From NCBI RefSeq assembly GCF_003205575.1, contig NZ_PYBW01000024.1, positions 1-64,000 on the forward strand: 64,000 nt of DNA. The letters run 5' to 3'. Positions 34,991-43,129 of the stretch are shown here, piece after piece (positions within the stretch are counted from its first letter, which is position 1; the number at the start of each line of letters is the position of its first letter). Source of the stretch: Streptomyces tateyamensis (GTDB lineage: Bacteria > Actinomycetota > Actinomycetes > Streptomycetales > Streptomycetaceae). Position numbers and translations under genes: made by a program. The notes beneath the pieces were generated by a model. That model did not search any database. It was not told the DNA's origin and worked only from the letters and a program-made list of their open reading frames with translations.

Positions 34991-37900
34991 ACGGTACGGC
35001 GGCCGGACTCCACCGGCGTCTGGTGACGGCCGCGGCCTTCGTCCTGGACGTGCCGCTGCTCGGTGTCGACGAGGCCGCCGAGCGGGTGCTGCGGTACTGG
35101 CGGGGCGGCGCCCGCCTCAGTGAACTCCCCTGCGGTTCCTGGCTGCTGCAGCTCGCCGAACCGGTCCAGCTGCGGGCCGACCGCGGGCCGGGGCTGCCGC
35201 TGCTGGCCCGCGGCGGCGCGCTGGTCGCACTCGATGCGGTCGACGCGGTCGACCCGGTCAAGGCGGTCAAGGCGGTCCACGCGGCTGACGCGGTCAGGGC
35301 GGTCGACGTGGTCGACGTGGTCGACGTGGTCGACGTGGTCGACGTGCCGGAGGTGGCGGCCGAGGCCGGGCAGCTGGTCCGGTGGCGCGGTGGTGTGCTC
35401 GAGCGCCACCACCTCGCCGAACTGCCGCGACTCGACCCGGCCGGCTGGCTCGACCTCGCTCAGCTGACGGTCCGTACGCTGCTGCCGCTGGACACCGCGC
35501 CCGATCCGCTCCCGGTGCTCGATGCGGTGCTGGAGCCGCCGCGACCCGACCTGCGCGCGGCGGCCGGAGTGCGCCCCGCCTCAGCGCGGGCGCAGCGGAT
35601 GCAGGAGCGGGGCCTGCCCGCCGCGGCGGAGACCGGTGGCCGTGGTGTCGTGCGAACCGTGCTGGGGTGCGTCTGCGCCCTCGCCGTGCTGGGCCGGTTC
35701 GGGCCGGCGGCCACCCGCGGTGGCGCGGAGGCCGTCCTCGCGCTGGTGGTGCTCGTGGCCGCGGTCGCTGTCTTCGCGGCAGCGTCCCGGCGGGCGGACA
35801 CGGGCGGCGGACGCGGGCACGGGGCACCCGCCCGCCCGGCGGCGCCCGCACCCGGCCGCCGCGCCCGGCGCCGGACCTGGTGGTCGTCCCTGCTGGCGAC
35901 GCTGCTCGGCCGCCGAACGGCCGCCGGACCCGACAGTGCTTCGCACAGCGCCGGTGCGGCGAACCGCCCCGCCCCGGAGGCCCGCGCCGGTCGCCGCACC
36001 GGCCGCACCGCCTGGTCCCGGCTGGCCGGGTGGGCCGCCACCCTCACCCTGCGCACCCCCGTCGCGGGGGCGGTGCAGGGTCGGCACGCCCGCTACCTGC
36101 GGGCGCTGACCGAGGCGTTCGAGCAGCGCAGGTGGGAGGACGCGCTGCGCGATGCGGTGGCCCTCGGCGGCCGGCCGGACCAGACCGAGGCCTCCTGGCT
36201 CAGCCTCGGCCTGCCCCCGCGGCGCACCGGCGAGCTGCGCCCGAGCCCGCACCGTGCGTCCATCACCCGGACCTCGCCGCTCTCGCTGCCCACCGTCCAC
36301 CAGCACCTCAGCGCGCTCTACCGCCAGGCGGCCGAGGCCCTGGAGCGGGAGGGCCGGATCGACGAGGCCGCCTTCGTGCTGGCCGACCTGATCGACGCCC
36401 CCGCCGAAGCCGTCGCCCTGCTGGAGCGCCACGGCCGGCACCGCACCGCCGCCGAGCTGGCCGAGGGCCGCGAGCTGGGCGCCGAGCTGGCCGTGCGGCT
36501 CTGGTGGCAGGCCGGCGACCGGGACCGCGCCGTCCGACTCGCCGAGCGGACCGGTGTCTTCGCCGCCACCGTGCAGCGGCTCACCGCGATCGACCTGGAC
36601 GCCGCGCGCGGCCTGCGCACCGCCTGGGTGCGCTCCCGTCAGGCGGCCGGTGACCGGCTCGGCGCCGTCGAAGCCGCCTGGCCCGACGAGCGGTTGCGCC
36701 CGCTGATCGCCGGGGACCTGCGGGACGGCGTCGCCCTCGGCGGCGCGGCCCGGGCGTACTCGCTCGCCCACCTGCTGGCGCTCGGCGCGGGGGAGTCCTG
36801 CGCTCCGCTGGTCCGCACCCTGCTCGCCGACCGCGCGCCCGAGCACCACGCGCAGCGCGCCCGGCTGGCCGCCGCACTGGCCCGTCGCCCCGGCAGCGAC
36901 CCGGCCCTCGACCGGGAGCTGGCGACGGCGGCGGTGCGGGCCGTCGTCCGGGACGGCGGCTTCGGCCCCGACATCCACGAGCAGACCGGACGCGAGCTCT
37001 TCGACGGGCTGCGCAAGCGGGCCGATCCGCTCACCGCCGCCGACCTGCGCGCGCCGCGGGCCGCCTCGACCGGCGCCCCGACGTCCGGCGGCTCGCCGCG
37101 GGCCGTCAGCGCGGACCCGGAGCCGGGCCGCCTGCCGCTGCACGACGCGGTCGCCCTGGACTCCGGCTCGGTGCTGGTCGCCTGCGGTCACGCGGGTGTC
37201 CGGCTGCTCAGTGCCGACGGCCGGGTCCGAGCCCGCTGGGACACCCCGGCCGACCGGCTGGTGGTCGCCGACCACGGCGGCGTCGCCCTGCTGGTCGCGC
37301 GCTACGGGCGCACCAGCGAGATCTCCCGGCTGGACCTGGCCACCCGCTCGGTCCGGCGCTGGACCTCCCTGAGCGCCCGCGAGGTGGTGCGGTCCTTCGA
37401 CGGCCGACTGCTGATCACGGTGGACGAGGACGGCATCGCCGTGCTCGACACCCTGGCACCCCGGCCGACCGTGGTCTGGCGCGAACTCGGCGGCGGCTCC
37501 CGCCCGGTGGGCCTGCCGGCCCGCACCCCGGGCAGTTGCAGCGCCGTGGTCGCCACACCGCGAGTGGCGGGCACGGCGTCGCGGGCGGGGACGGGCGCGG
37601 GCTCGCCGTGGTTGGCGGGCTCGCCGCCGCTGGTCGAGCGGTGGCGCTGGGAGCTGCCGGGCTGGCATCTGCGGTCCCGGCTGGCGCTGACGGACCTGCC
37701 TTCGCCCGACGCGGTGCTCGCCGACGGGACGCTGCTGGCGCTGACCGCGACCGAGGACGGCACGGAGCTGACCGCCCACCGTGAGTCGCAGCAGCCGGAG
37801 CGGCGCACCCTGCTCGGCGACCGGCGGCCGATCCTGCTCGCCGACGGCGACCTGCACGCGGTGGCGACCGGCACTCCCGAGGGTGCTGCCACGCTGGCCG

Positions 37901-38082
37901 TCGGGCGCGGTGCCGACCTGCGGGTCCGGTCCCAACTCAGCTTCCCGGGCGCGGACCCCGCCGGCCTGGGCCTGCGCCGGCACGGCGGCACCGTGACCTG
38001 CTGGCACCGCGACGGCCGCCTGGTCGCGCTCGGCGCCGAGGACAGCCGGGTCCTCGCCAACCTGCGCATCACGGCTGACTGA
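34987..38082 (+). CDS. bpX6-like membrane protein with TPR-like and beta-propeller parts
   Basis: The 1031-residue product has several parts. Residues 1-210 are a bpX6-like globular domain (DEAAERVLRYWRGGARLSEL near 27) containing a tripeptide tandem repeat at 83-120. Two membrane segments lie at about 219-268. A TPR-like helical part (about 360-680) and a C-terminal beta-propeller (about 715-1031, blades such as LLSADGRVRARWD) follow. It is the likely membrane anchor and sensor of the MoxR-vWA-propeller system. GTG 34987 overlaps the previous stop. A Pro/Arg-rich unstructured stretch joins the membrane and helical parts. Confidence 0.7.
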   Translation: MNGTAAGLHRRLVTAAAFVLDVPLLGVDEAAERVLRYWRGGARLSELPCGSWLLQLAEPVQLRADRGPGLPLLARGGALVALDAVDAVDPVKAVKAVHAADAVRAVDVVDVVDVVDVVDVPEVAAEAGQLVRWRGGVLERHHLAELPRLDPAGWLDLAQLTVRTLLPLDTAPDPLPVLDAVLEPPRPDLRAAAGVRPASARAQRMQERGLPAAAETGGRGVVRTVLGCVCALAVLGRFGPAATRGGAEAVLALVVLVAAVAVFAAASRRADTGGGRGHGAPARPAAPAPGRRARRRTWWSSLLATLLGRRTAAGPDSASHSAGAANRPAPEARAGRRTGRTAWSRLAGWAATLTLRTPVAGAVQGRHARYLRALTEAFEQRRWEDALRDAVALGGRPDQTEASWLSLGLPPRRTGELRPSPHRASITRTSPLSLPTVHQHLSALYRQAAEALEREGRIDEAAFVLADLIDAPAEAVALLERHGRHRTAAELAEGRELGAELAVRLWWQAGDRDRAVRLAERTGVFAATVQRLTAIDLDAARGLRTAWVRSRQAAGDRLGAVEAAWPDERLRPLIAGDLRDGVALGGAARAYSLAHLLALGAGESCAPLVRTLLADRAPEHHAQRARLAAALARRPGSDPALDRELATAAVRAVVRDGGFGPDIHEQTGRELFDGLRKRADPLTAADLRAPRAASTGAPTSGGSPRAVSADPEPGRLPLHDAVALDSGSVLVACGHAGVRLLSADGRVRARWDTPADRLVVADHGGVALLVARYGRTSEISRLDLATRSVRRWTSLSAREVVRSFDGRLLITVDEDGIAVLDTLAPRPTVVWRELGGGSRPVGLPARTPGSCSAVVATPRVAGTASRAGTGAGSPWLAGSPPLVERWRWELPGWHLRSRLALTDLPSPDAVLADGTLLALTATEDGTELTAHRESQQPERRTLLGDRRPILLADGDLHAVATGTPEGAATLAVGRGADLRVRSQLSFPGADPAGLGLRRHGGTVTCWHRDGRLVALGAEDSRVLANLRITAD
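35233..35346 (+). repeat. 9-bp tandem repeat inside the bpX6-like gene
   Basis: Twelve copies of a 9-bp unit (consensus GACGYGGTC) run from 35233 to 35340, followed by six more bases; the last four are identical GACGTGGTC. The unit encodes D-A/V-V tripeptides at residues 83-120. Because the unit is nine bases, length changes by slippage would keep the frame. The clean 3' end suggests recent expansion. Confidence 0.9.
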
Positions 38083-38266
38083 CCGCCGGCCGACCGCCGG
38101 CCGGCTACCGACCGAGCGCCGACCGAAAGCCGACCGGCTGACCGCCGACCGAGCGCCGATTGGCCACCGGTTTCCCCGGGCACCCTGCTGTCGTTCCTCC
38201 GTGATCGGCGCGTAGGGTGCAGTCCCGGAGCTCAGTAGGGGCCTTCGGCCGGAACGGGGTGGACGC
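38083..38266. other. Spacer with GACCGCC/GACCGAGC words
   Basis: This 184-bp gap has imperfect repeats of GACCGCCGGCC and GACCGAGCGCC from 38085 to 38158. No gene is seen. The next gene starts at GTG 38267 after an ordinary purine-rich stretch. Confidence 0.4.
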
Positions 38267-39214
38267 GTGACAGGGTCGTGGAACGGGGCCGGGCTGCCGC
38301 CCGTCGCGGCGGCGCGGGTCGCCGAGGTGCGGGCCAGCGGGACCTGGTCGTCCGCGCTGTCGACCGGCGAGTTCGCCGCGATCAGGTCGGTCGGCTTCGA
38401 ACCTGTCGGCCAGGTGATGGGCTCGGCGGTCTACCACGTCGGTCGCAGCGGCCGGTACTGGGGCTACTACGACTGCCTCTATCCGGGTGCGGGCCGGGTC
38501 GGCCGCTGGTCGAGCCCCGCGGGCGTCGCGCTCTCCGGCAACGGCGCGCCCTCCGCCGGTCTGGTCCAGGTGCTGGACGCGGCGCGGCGCGCGGCGCTGG
38601 GCCGGATGACCGCCGAGTGCGCCGCACTGGGCGGGGACGGCGTGGTGGCCGCCCAGCTGAGGATGGCTCCGTTCCCGGCCGCGCCGAACTGCCTGGAGTT
38701 CAAGGTGATCGGCACCGCCGTACGGGCGGCCGGACCGGTGCGCCCGCGCTGGCCGTTCACCTGCCACCTGGACGGCCAGGGCTTCGCCAAGCTGGTCGCG
38801 GCGGGCTGGGTGCCGGTCGACCTGCTGGTCGCGATGTCGATCGGGGTGCGGCACGACGACTACACCACCAGGCGGCAGTCGAACTCCTGGTCCAACACCG
38901 AGGTCGACGGCTGGACGGCCCTGGTGCACCACGTCCGAGCCGACGCCCGGGTCCAGTTGCGCCGCCAGGCCGGGCTGCGCGGGGGCGACGGGCTGATCCT
39001 GGCCGACAGCGGCCTGGAGGTGTGGGAGGAGCCCTGCATCCACAGCAGCCAGAACAACGAGCAGCAGGACCACGTGGTGGAGAGCACGCTGCTGGCCACC
39101 ACGATCGCCCGCTTCGCCACCGCGCCCGCCGCGCCGCGCACCCTCACCGTGCTGCCGCTGGACGGCAGCGGCGACCGCCTGCGCCGCCGCCTCGCCCAGG
39201 CCGCGCGCCGCTGA
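38267..39214 (+). CDS. Tandem YbjQ-like heavy-metal-binding-family protein
   Basis: The 315-residue product contains two copies of a YbjQ-like (DUF74) fold. The first (about 25-155) has FEPVGQVMGSAVYHVG and LEFKVIGTAV. The second (about 160-290) begins TCHLDGQGFAKLVAAGWVPV and has a longer loop. YbjQ proteins form pentamers of unknown function and are labelled heavy-metal-binding only by family name. It lies 184 bp after the bpX6-like gene in the same direction. The next gene is a paralogue. The second copy is more diverged. Confidence 0.7.
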   Translation: MTGSWNGAGLPPVAAARVAEVRASGTWSSALSTGEFAAIRSVGFEPVGQVMGSAVYHVGRSGRYWGYYDCLYPGAGRVGRWSSPAGVALSGNGAPSAGLVQVLDAARRAALGRMTAECAALGGDGVVAAQLRMAPFPAAPNCLEFKVIGTAVRAAGPVRPRWPFTCHLDGQGFAKLVAAGWVPVDLLVAMSIGVRHDDYTTRRQSNSWSNTEVDGWTALVHHVRADARVQLRRQAGLRGGDGLILADSGLEVWEEPCIHSSQNNEQQDHVVESTLLATTIARFATAPAAPRTLTVLPLDGSGDRLRRRLAQAARR

Positions 39215-39255
39215 GCCGCCGGTCTGCTGCACCGGCCCGTTGGCGGCCGGTCCGT

Positions 39256-39297
39256 TGAGCCGCTGGTCCGCTGAGCTGCTGGTCCGCTGAGCCGCCG
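39256..39297 (+). repeat. 16-bp tandem repeat between YbjQ-like genes
   Basis: TGAGCCGCTGGTCCGC (39256-39271), TGAGCTGCTGGTCCGC (39272-39287) and a partial third copy TGAGCCGCCG (39288-39297) form a near-perfect tandem array in the gap before the second YbjQ-like gene. It is probably non-functional slippage. Confidence 0.7.
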
Positions 39298-39329
39298 TCA
39301 CATTTACCACCAAGGGGAGAATGACCCAG

Positions 39330-40160
39330 ATGAGCACCTTCGATCCCACCGCCCAGGGTGTGCCCGCCGACGCGATGCGGCGGCTTGCCGAGCTGCAGCC
39401 CGGCAAGCCCGGCTCGATCTTCACCAGTGACCTGTCGGTCAACGAGTTCCTGCTGGTCCGCGAGGCCGGGTTCCAGCCGATCGGCCTGGTGCTGGGCAGC
39501 TCGATCTACCACGTCGGGATCCAGCTCGGCCGCTGGGGCAAGAACCAGGAACTGGAGACGCTCAGCCAGGCGATGTACCACGCCCGGGAGTTGGCGATGA
39601 CCCGGATGGAGGCCGAGGCGTCCCAGCTGGGCGCGGACGGCATCGTCGGCGTCCGCCTCACCGTCGAGGCCCGGGAGTTCGGCTCGGACATCGCCGAGTT
39701 CATCGCCATCGGCACCGCGGTCAAGGCCGACCGGCCCGCTCCCGGCGGCACCAGCTGGCGCAACAACAAGGGCCAGCCGTTCACCTCGGACCTGTCCGGC
39801 CAGGACTTCTGGACCCTGATCCGGGCCGGCTACGCACCGCTCGGCATGACCATGGGCACCTGCGTCTACCACATCGCGCACCAGAAGATGGGCTCGGTCT
39901 TCTCCAACATCGGCAAGAACGTGGAGATCGAGCAGTACACCCAGGCGCTCTACGACGCCCGCGAGCTGGCGATGGCGCGGATGCAGGCCGAGGCCGAGGA
40001 GCTGCAGGCCGAGGGCATCGTGGGCGTCCAGCTGAACGCCCACAACCACCGCTGGGGCGGCCACACCACCGAGTTCTTCGCGATCGGCACGGCGGTCCGC
40101 CCGCTGCGTGCCGACCACGAGATCGAGCGGCCCACCATGGTGCTCAGCCTGGACGGCTGA
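39330..40160 (+). CDS. Tandem YbjQ-like heavy-metal-binding-family protein
   Basis: The 276-residue product has two clear YbjQ-like repeats. The first (about 35-135) has TSDLSVNEFLLVREAGFQPI, VLGSSIYHVG and GVRLTVEAREFGS. The second (about 155-260) has TSDLSGQDFWTLIRAGYAPL, MTMGTCVYHIA and GVQLNAHNHRWGGH. It is more regular than its neighbour at 38267 and probably folds as a pseudo-dimer of YbjQ domains. ATG 39330 has GGGGAGA at ten bases; ATG 39321 is in frame. It belongs to the MoxR operon by direction and spacing. Confidence 0.75.
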   Translation: MSTFDPTAQGVPADAMRRLAELQPGKPGSIFTSDLSVNEFLLVREAGFQPIGLVLGSSIYHVGIQLGRWGKNQELETLSQAMYHARELAMTRMEAEASQLGADGIVGVRLTVEAREFGSDIAEFIAIGTAVKADRPAPGGTSWRNNKGQPFTSDLSGQDFWTLIRAGYAPLGMTMGTCVYHIAHQKMGSVFSNIGKNVEIEQYTQALYDARELAMARMQAEAEELQAEGIVGVQLNAHNHRWGGHTTEFFAIGTAVRPLRADHEIERPTMVLSLDG

Positions 40161-40195
40161 GCCTGCAGACCCACCAAACCGCTTCGAGGAGTGAG

Positions 40196-40627
40196 ATGAC
40201 CGACCACGGCGAGATCGAGCCCACCGCCCAGGACCAGGGCTCGATCGACCTGCTCGCCGCCGCGCTGCGCCGCGACGCCGCCGATCTGGAGGTGTACGCC
40301 CAGGTGCTGACCGGCACCCTCGCGGACGCCCTGCCGCCCGGCGCCGTCGCGGTCGAGCGCAAGCGCAGCCTCGGCGACCGGATCGCCGGCCGGCCCGGCC
40401 ACGTCGAGCGGCTCGAAGTCACCCTGGACGACCAGCGGTTGATCCTGACCGTGGCCACCGGGCGGCCGAGCGGCGAGATCTGCAAGGTGGTCCGCGGCGT
40501 GGTGCTGTCCCGCCGCCCGGTCCCCCTCGACGAGTGGACCCGCGAGCTGGCGGCCGCCGTGACCGCCGAGGCCCGCTCCAGCGCCCGCGCCCGCGAGGCC
40601 CTGGAGCGCCTACTGCTCGGCGGCTGA
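40196..40627 (+). CDS. Small unrecognised protein at the end of the MoxR operon
   Basis: The 143-residue product is helical at the start (DLLAAALRRDAADLEVYAQV near residue 18) with a central beta stretch (HVERLEVTLDDQRLILTVAT near 64) and a helical end. It contains no known motif. AGGAG lies upstream of ATG 40196, 35 bp after the YbjQ-like gene. Consistent placement next to YbjQ-like genes suggests an accessory role in the same complex. Confidence 0.6.
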   Translation: MTDHGEIEPTAQDQGSIDLLAAALRRDAADLEVYAQVLTGTLADALPPGAVAVERKRSLGDRIAGRPGHVERLEVTLDDQRLILTVATGRPSGEICKVVRGVVLSRRPVPLDEWTRELAAAVTAEARSSARAREALERLLLGG

Positions 40628-40640
40628 CCCGGCCACCCGA

Positions 40641-42005
40641 CTACCCGGCCCGCAGCAGTCGGTGACGGGCGATCAGCTCCCGGTACCAGCCGTACGAGGC
40701 CCGGGGCGTGCGCTGCTGCGTCTCGAAGTCGACGTGCACCAGGCCGAATCGCTGGTGGTAGCCCTCGGCCCATTCGAAGTTGTCCAGCAGGGACCAGGTG
40801 TAGTAGCCGCGCACGTCGACGCCCTCGCGCAGGGCGGCGGCCAGCGCGTCGAGGTGGCCGGCCAGGTAGTCGATGCGCGGCTGGTCGGGGACGGTCTCCT
40901 CGGCCACCGCGCAGCCGTTCTCGGTGATGGTGATCGGCGGGAGCGCCGCGCCGTAAAGCTCCTTGAGGCCGACCAGGAGCTGGCGCAGTCCGTCGGGGAC
41001 GATCGGCCAGCCGAAGGCGGTGTGCGGGACGTCGGCGATGTCGAGCTGGGTGAACGGCAGGGCCGGGTCGGTCGGGGCGCCGATCCGGGTGGGGTTGTAG
41101 TAGTTGACGCCCAGTCCGGCCAGCCGGGGGCCGGCGATCAGGTCGAGGTCGCCCGGCCGGACGGCGCCATACAGGTCGTCCGGGACGCCGAAGGCAGCCA
41201 GGTCCGGATAGCGGCCGAGCAGCAGCGGGTCGGTGAACAGCCGGTTGTGCAGGGCGTCGTAGGCCTGCGCGGCGGCCACGTCGGCCGGCCCGTCGGAGGC
41301 CGCCCATACCGGAGTGAGGTTGTTCGTGATCAGCACCGCCAGCCCCCGCTCCTGCAATGCGGCGGCGGCCAGCCCGTGCCCGAGCAACTGGTGGTGCGCG
41401 GTCGGCAGCGCCTCCAGCATCAGCGCCCGCCCCGGGGCGTGGACGCCTAGCGCATAACCGAACACCGTGTGCACGAAAGGCTCATTGAGGGTGATCCAGG
41501 CCGGCACGCGGTCCCCGAGCCGGTCGGCCATGATGCCGGCGTACTCCGCGAACCGGTACGCCGTGTCGCGGGCCAGCCAGCCGCCGCCCTCGGCGGAGCC
41601 GCTGTTGGACGGAGTCTCCAGGGCCTGCGGCAGGTCCCAGTGGAACAGGGTCGGCAGCGGGGTGATCCCGGCCGCGAGCAGCTCGTCCACCAGGCGGTCG
41701 TAGAAGCCGAGACCGGCCTGGTTCACCGGACCGCGGCCGGCGGGCTGGACGCGCGGCCAGGCGATCGAGAACCGGTACCCGTCCACCCCGAGCTCGCGCA
41801 TCAACTCCACGTCCTCGCGGTACCGGTGGTAGTGGTCGCAGGCCACCGCCCCGGTGTGCCCGCCCTTCACCGCTCCCTCCCGCCCCACGAACACGTCCCA
41901 GACCGACGGCCCCCTCCCGTCCTCGCCCACCGCCCCCTCGATCTGGTAGGCGGCCGTGGAGACACCCCACCGGAAGCCCGCCGGAAAATCATGCAGGTTC
42001 GGCAC
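40641..42005 (-). CDS. GH1 beta-glucosidase
   Basis: The 454-residue product is a full GH1 enzyme: FRWGVSTAAYQIEGAVGEDG near residue 11, the acid/base E175 in TLNEP, and the nucleophile E362 in ITITENG. It cleaves terminal beta-linked glucose from cellobiose-like sugars in the cytoplasm, as it lacks a signal peptide. GTG 42005 has GGAGAGGG nine bases upstream; there is no ATG that keeps the N-terminus compact. An operator-like inverted repeat precedes it. No transporter is nearby. Confidence 0.9.
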   Translation of the reverse strand: MPNLHDFPAGFRWGVSTAAYQIEGAVGEDGRGPSVWDVFVGREGAVKGGHTGAVACDHYHRYREDVELMRELGVDGYRFSIAWPRVQPAGRGPVNQAGLGFYDRLVDELLAAGITPLPTLFHWDLPQALETPSNSGSAEGGGWLARDTAYRFAEYAGIMADRLGDRVPAWITLNEPFVHTVFGYALGVHAPGRALMLEALPTAHHQLLGHGLAAAALQERGLAVLITNNLTPVWAASDGPADVAAAQAYDALHNRLFTDPLLLGRYPDLAAFGVPDDLYGAVRPGDLDLIAGPRLAGLGVNYYNPTRIGAPTDPALPFTQLDIADVPHTAFGWPIVPDGLRQLLVGLKELYGAALPPITITENGCAVAEETVPDQPRIDYLAGHLDALAAALREGVDVRGYYTWSLLDNFEWAEGYHQRFGLVHVDFETQQRTPRASYGWYRELIARHRLLRAG

Positions 42006-42029
42006 TACACCACACCCTCTCCATCGAAC

Positions 42030-42044
42030 ATGAGCAAATCTCAT
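42030..42044 (-). promoter_or_regulatory. Operator-like inverted repeat before the GH1 gene
   Basis: ATGAGCAAATCTCAT is a five-base-arm inverted repeat with a five-base centre, 25-39 bp upstream of GTG 42005. On the minus strand a TAATAT -10-like word lies next to it (42044-42049). This is where a sugar-responsive repressor such as CebR would sit, although the CebR consensus is not matched exactly. Confidence 0.5.
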
Positions 42045-42049
42045 ATTAG

Positions 42050-42516
42050 TGCCCGGTCGTCGGAGCACCAGAGGCGGCACGCTCGTGCCGACGAAGTCGG
42101 TGGCCGTCGCCGAGGCTGCGCCAGCGGTGACGTCAAGGCGCAGCGTGAGCCGAGCCAGGCGCTGTGGTGCTCAGCGTGGTGCCGACGCGGCGCGTAGCGC
42201 TGGTCAGGCGGGCGCCCAGGGTCGGACGTCCCGGCCAATGACTGCCCACCAGGCCGGAGTTACGGCCGGTACCCCGATTCGGTCCGGGGGTGGACTGGGC
42301 GGCCCGGACGGAGCGGACCGGCCCGCGCGCCGGGTGGCTGTCGGAATCCCGCCCGGCGCTTTGGCGCCAGCCTGAAGGGCTACTGGTAGGGCTGGGCGGC
42401 AGCCAAGCTTGAGCCATCGCCACCGGGAAGCAACCGGACGGCGAACGGACGAGGCGCCACCGCGGGACGCCGGGTCCACTCCCGTCCACCACCTGCTCTC
42501 CAGAAGGACAACGCTC
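42050..42516. other. Gene-free gap with no clear content
   Basis: Between the GH1 operator and the small secreted ORF no frame has the look of a real protein. There is no repeat array or hairpin that I can support. The gap may be the scar of a deletion next to the relics at 42517-43052. Confidence 0.4.
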
Positions 42517-42693
42517 GTGACCCGTCTGCCCGTTGCCGTCGCCACCGCGGTCGCCGCCCTCGCCACCGCCACCGCCGTCCTGCTGCCGGCCGCCTCCGCC
42601 ACCACCCTTGCCGAAGCGGCGACCGTTTCCGTCGCAGCCACTGCGGGCACCTCCACGGCCCCGGTGGCCCCCGGCGAGCTCCAGTGGGGCTGA
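42517..42693 (+). CDS. Short secreted peptide or truncated exported protein
   Basis: The 58-residue product is a signal peptide (LPVAVATAVAALATATAVLL near residue 4) plus about 30 residues of mature sequence ending in APGELQWG. GAAGGA eight bases upstream of GTG 42517 gives a good start. The stop lies right where helicase-like sequence begins in another frame, so the gene may be the surviving N-terminus of a longer exported protein. A short secreted peptide is also possible. Confidence 0.45.
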   Translation: MTRLPVAVATAVAALATATAVLLPAASATTLAEAATVSVAATAGTSTAPVAPGELQWG

Positions 42694-43052
42694 CCCGGCG
42701 GTCGGCGTCGTCCACTCCGGCGTGGAGTGCCCTGCAGGACATCCCCGCCGTCGTGCAGGAACTCCGCACCCAGAGCACCGCGCACCCGGGCGAGCTGCTG
42801 GGCGTGATCTGCGCGGACACCAGGGTGGGCGAGCTGATGGTCCGGGGCATCGCCCAGCATGCACGCATCGTGCCTGCCTCCGAAGCACGCGGCCTGGAAT
42901 TCGACGGGGTCGTCGTCCTGAACCCCGAGGAGATCATCACGACCCGCCCCGGCGGCGAGAGGGACCTGTACGTAGCCCTGACCCGGGCCACCAAACGCCT
43001 CTGCACCATCACCACGGCCACGGGCGCGGGGCCAATCCACCTCGCTCCATAA
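42684..43052 (+). pseudogene. C-terminal relic of a UvrD/HelD-type helicase
   Basis: The frame encodes GELLGVICADTRVGELMVRG, ASEARGLEFDGVVVLNP and ERDLYVALTRATKRLCTI, which are the last motifs of UvrD/HelD superfamily-1 helicases. The Walker A half and the rest of the enzyme are absent. It starts inside the end of the secreted-peptide ORF. The relic is therefore a C-terminal stump about 120 residues long, with no likely function. Confidence 0.75.
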
Positions 43053-43129
43053 ATCCAGTGGCACTGGTCGTCAGTTCAGCCGTACTGTCCGATGGTTCGC
43101 CTACTTCCAATCTTCCCGAGAGGCCACCT

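Noticed and set aside
35233..35346. CRISPR-like array
   Set aside because: Unit length is nine bases, there are no spacers, and the repeat is in frame inside a protein gene.
42684..43052. Intact small helicase-associated gene
   Set aside because: Only the C-terminal helicase motifs are present, without Walker A, and the frame begins inside another ORF.
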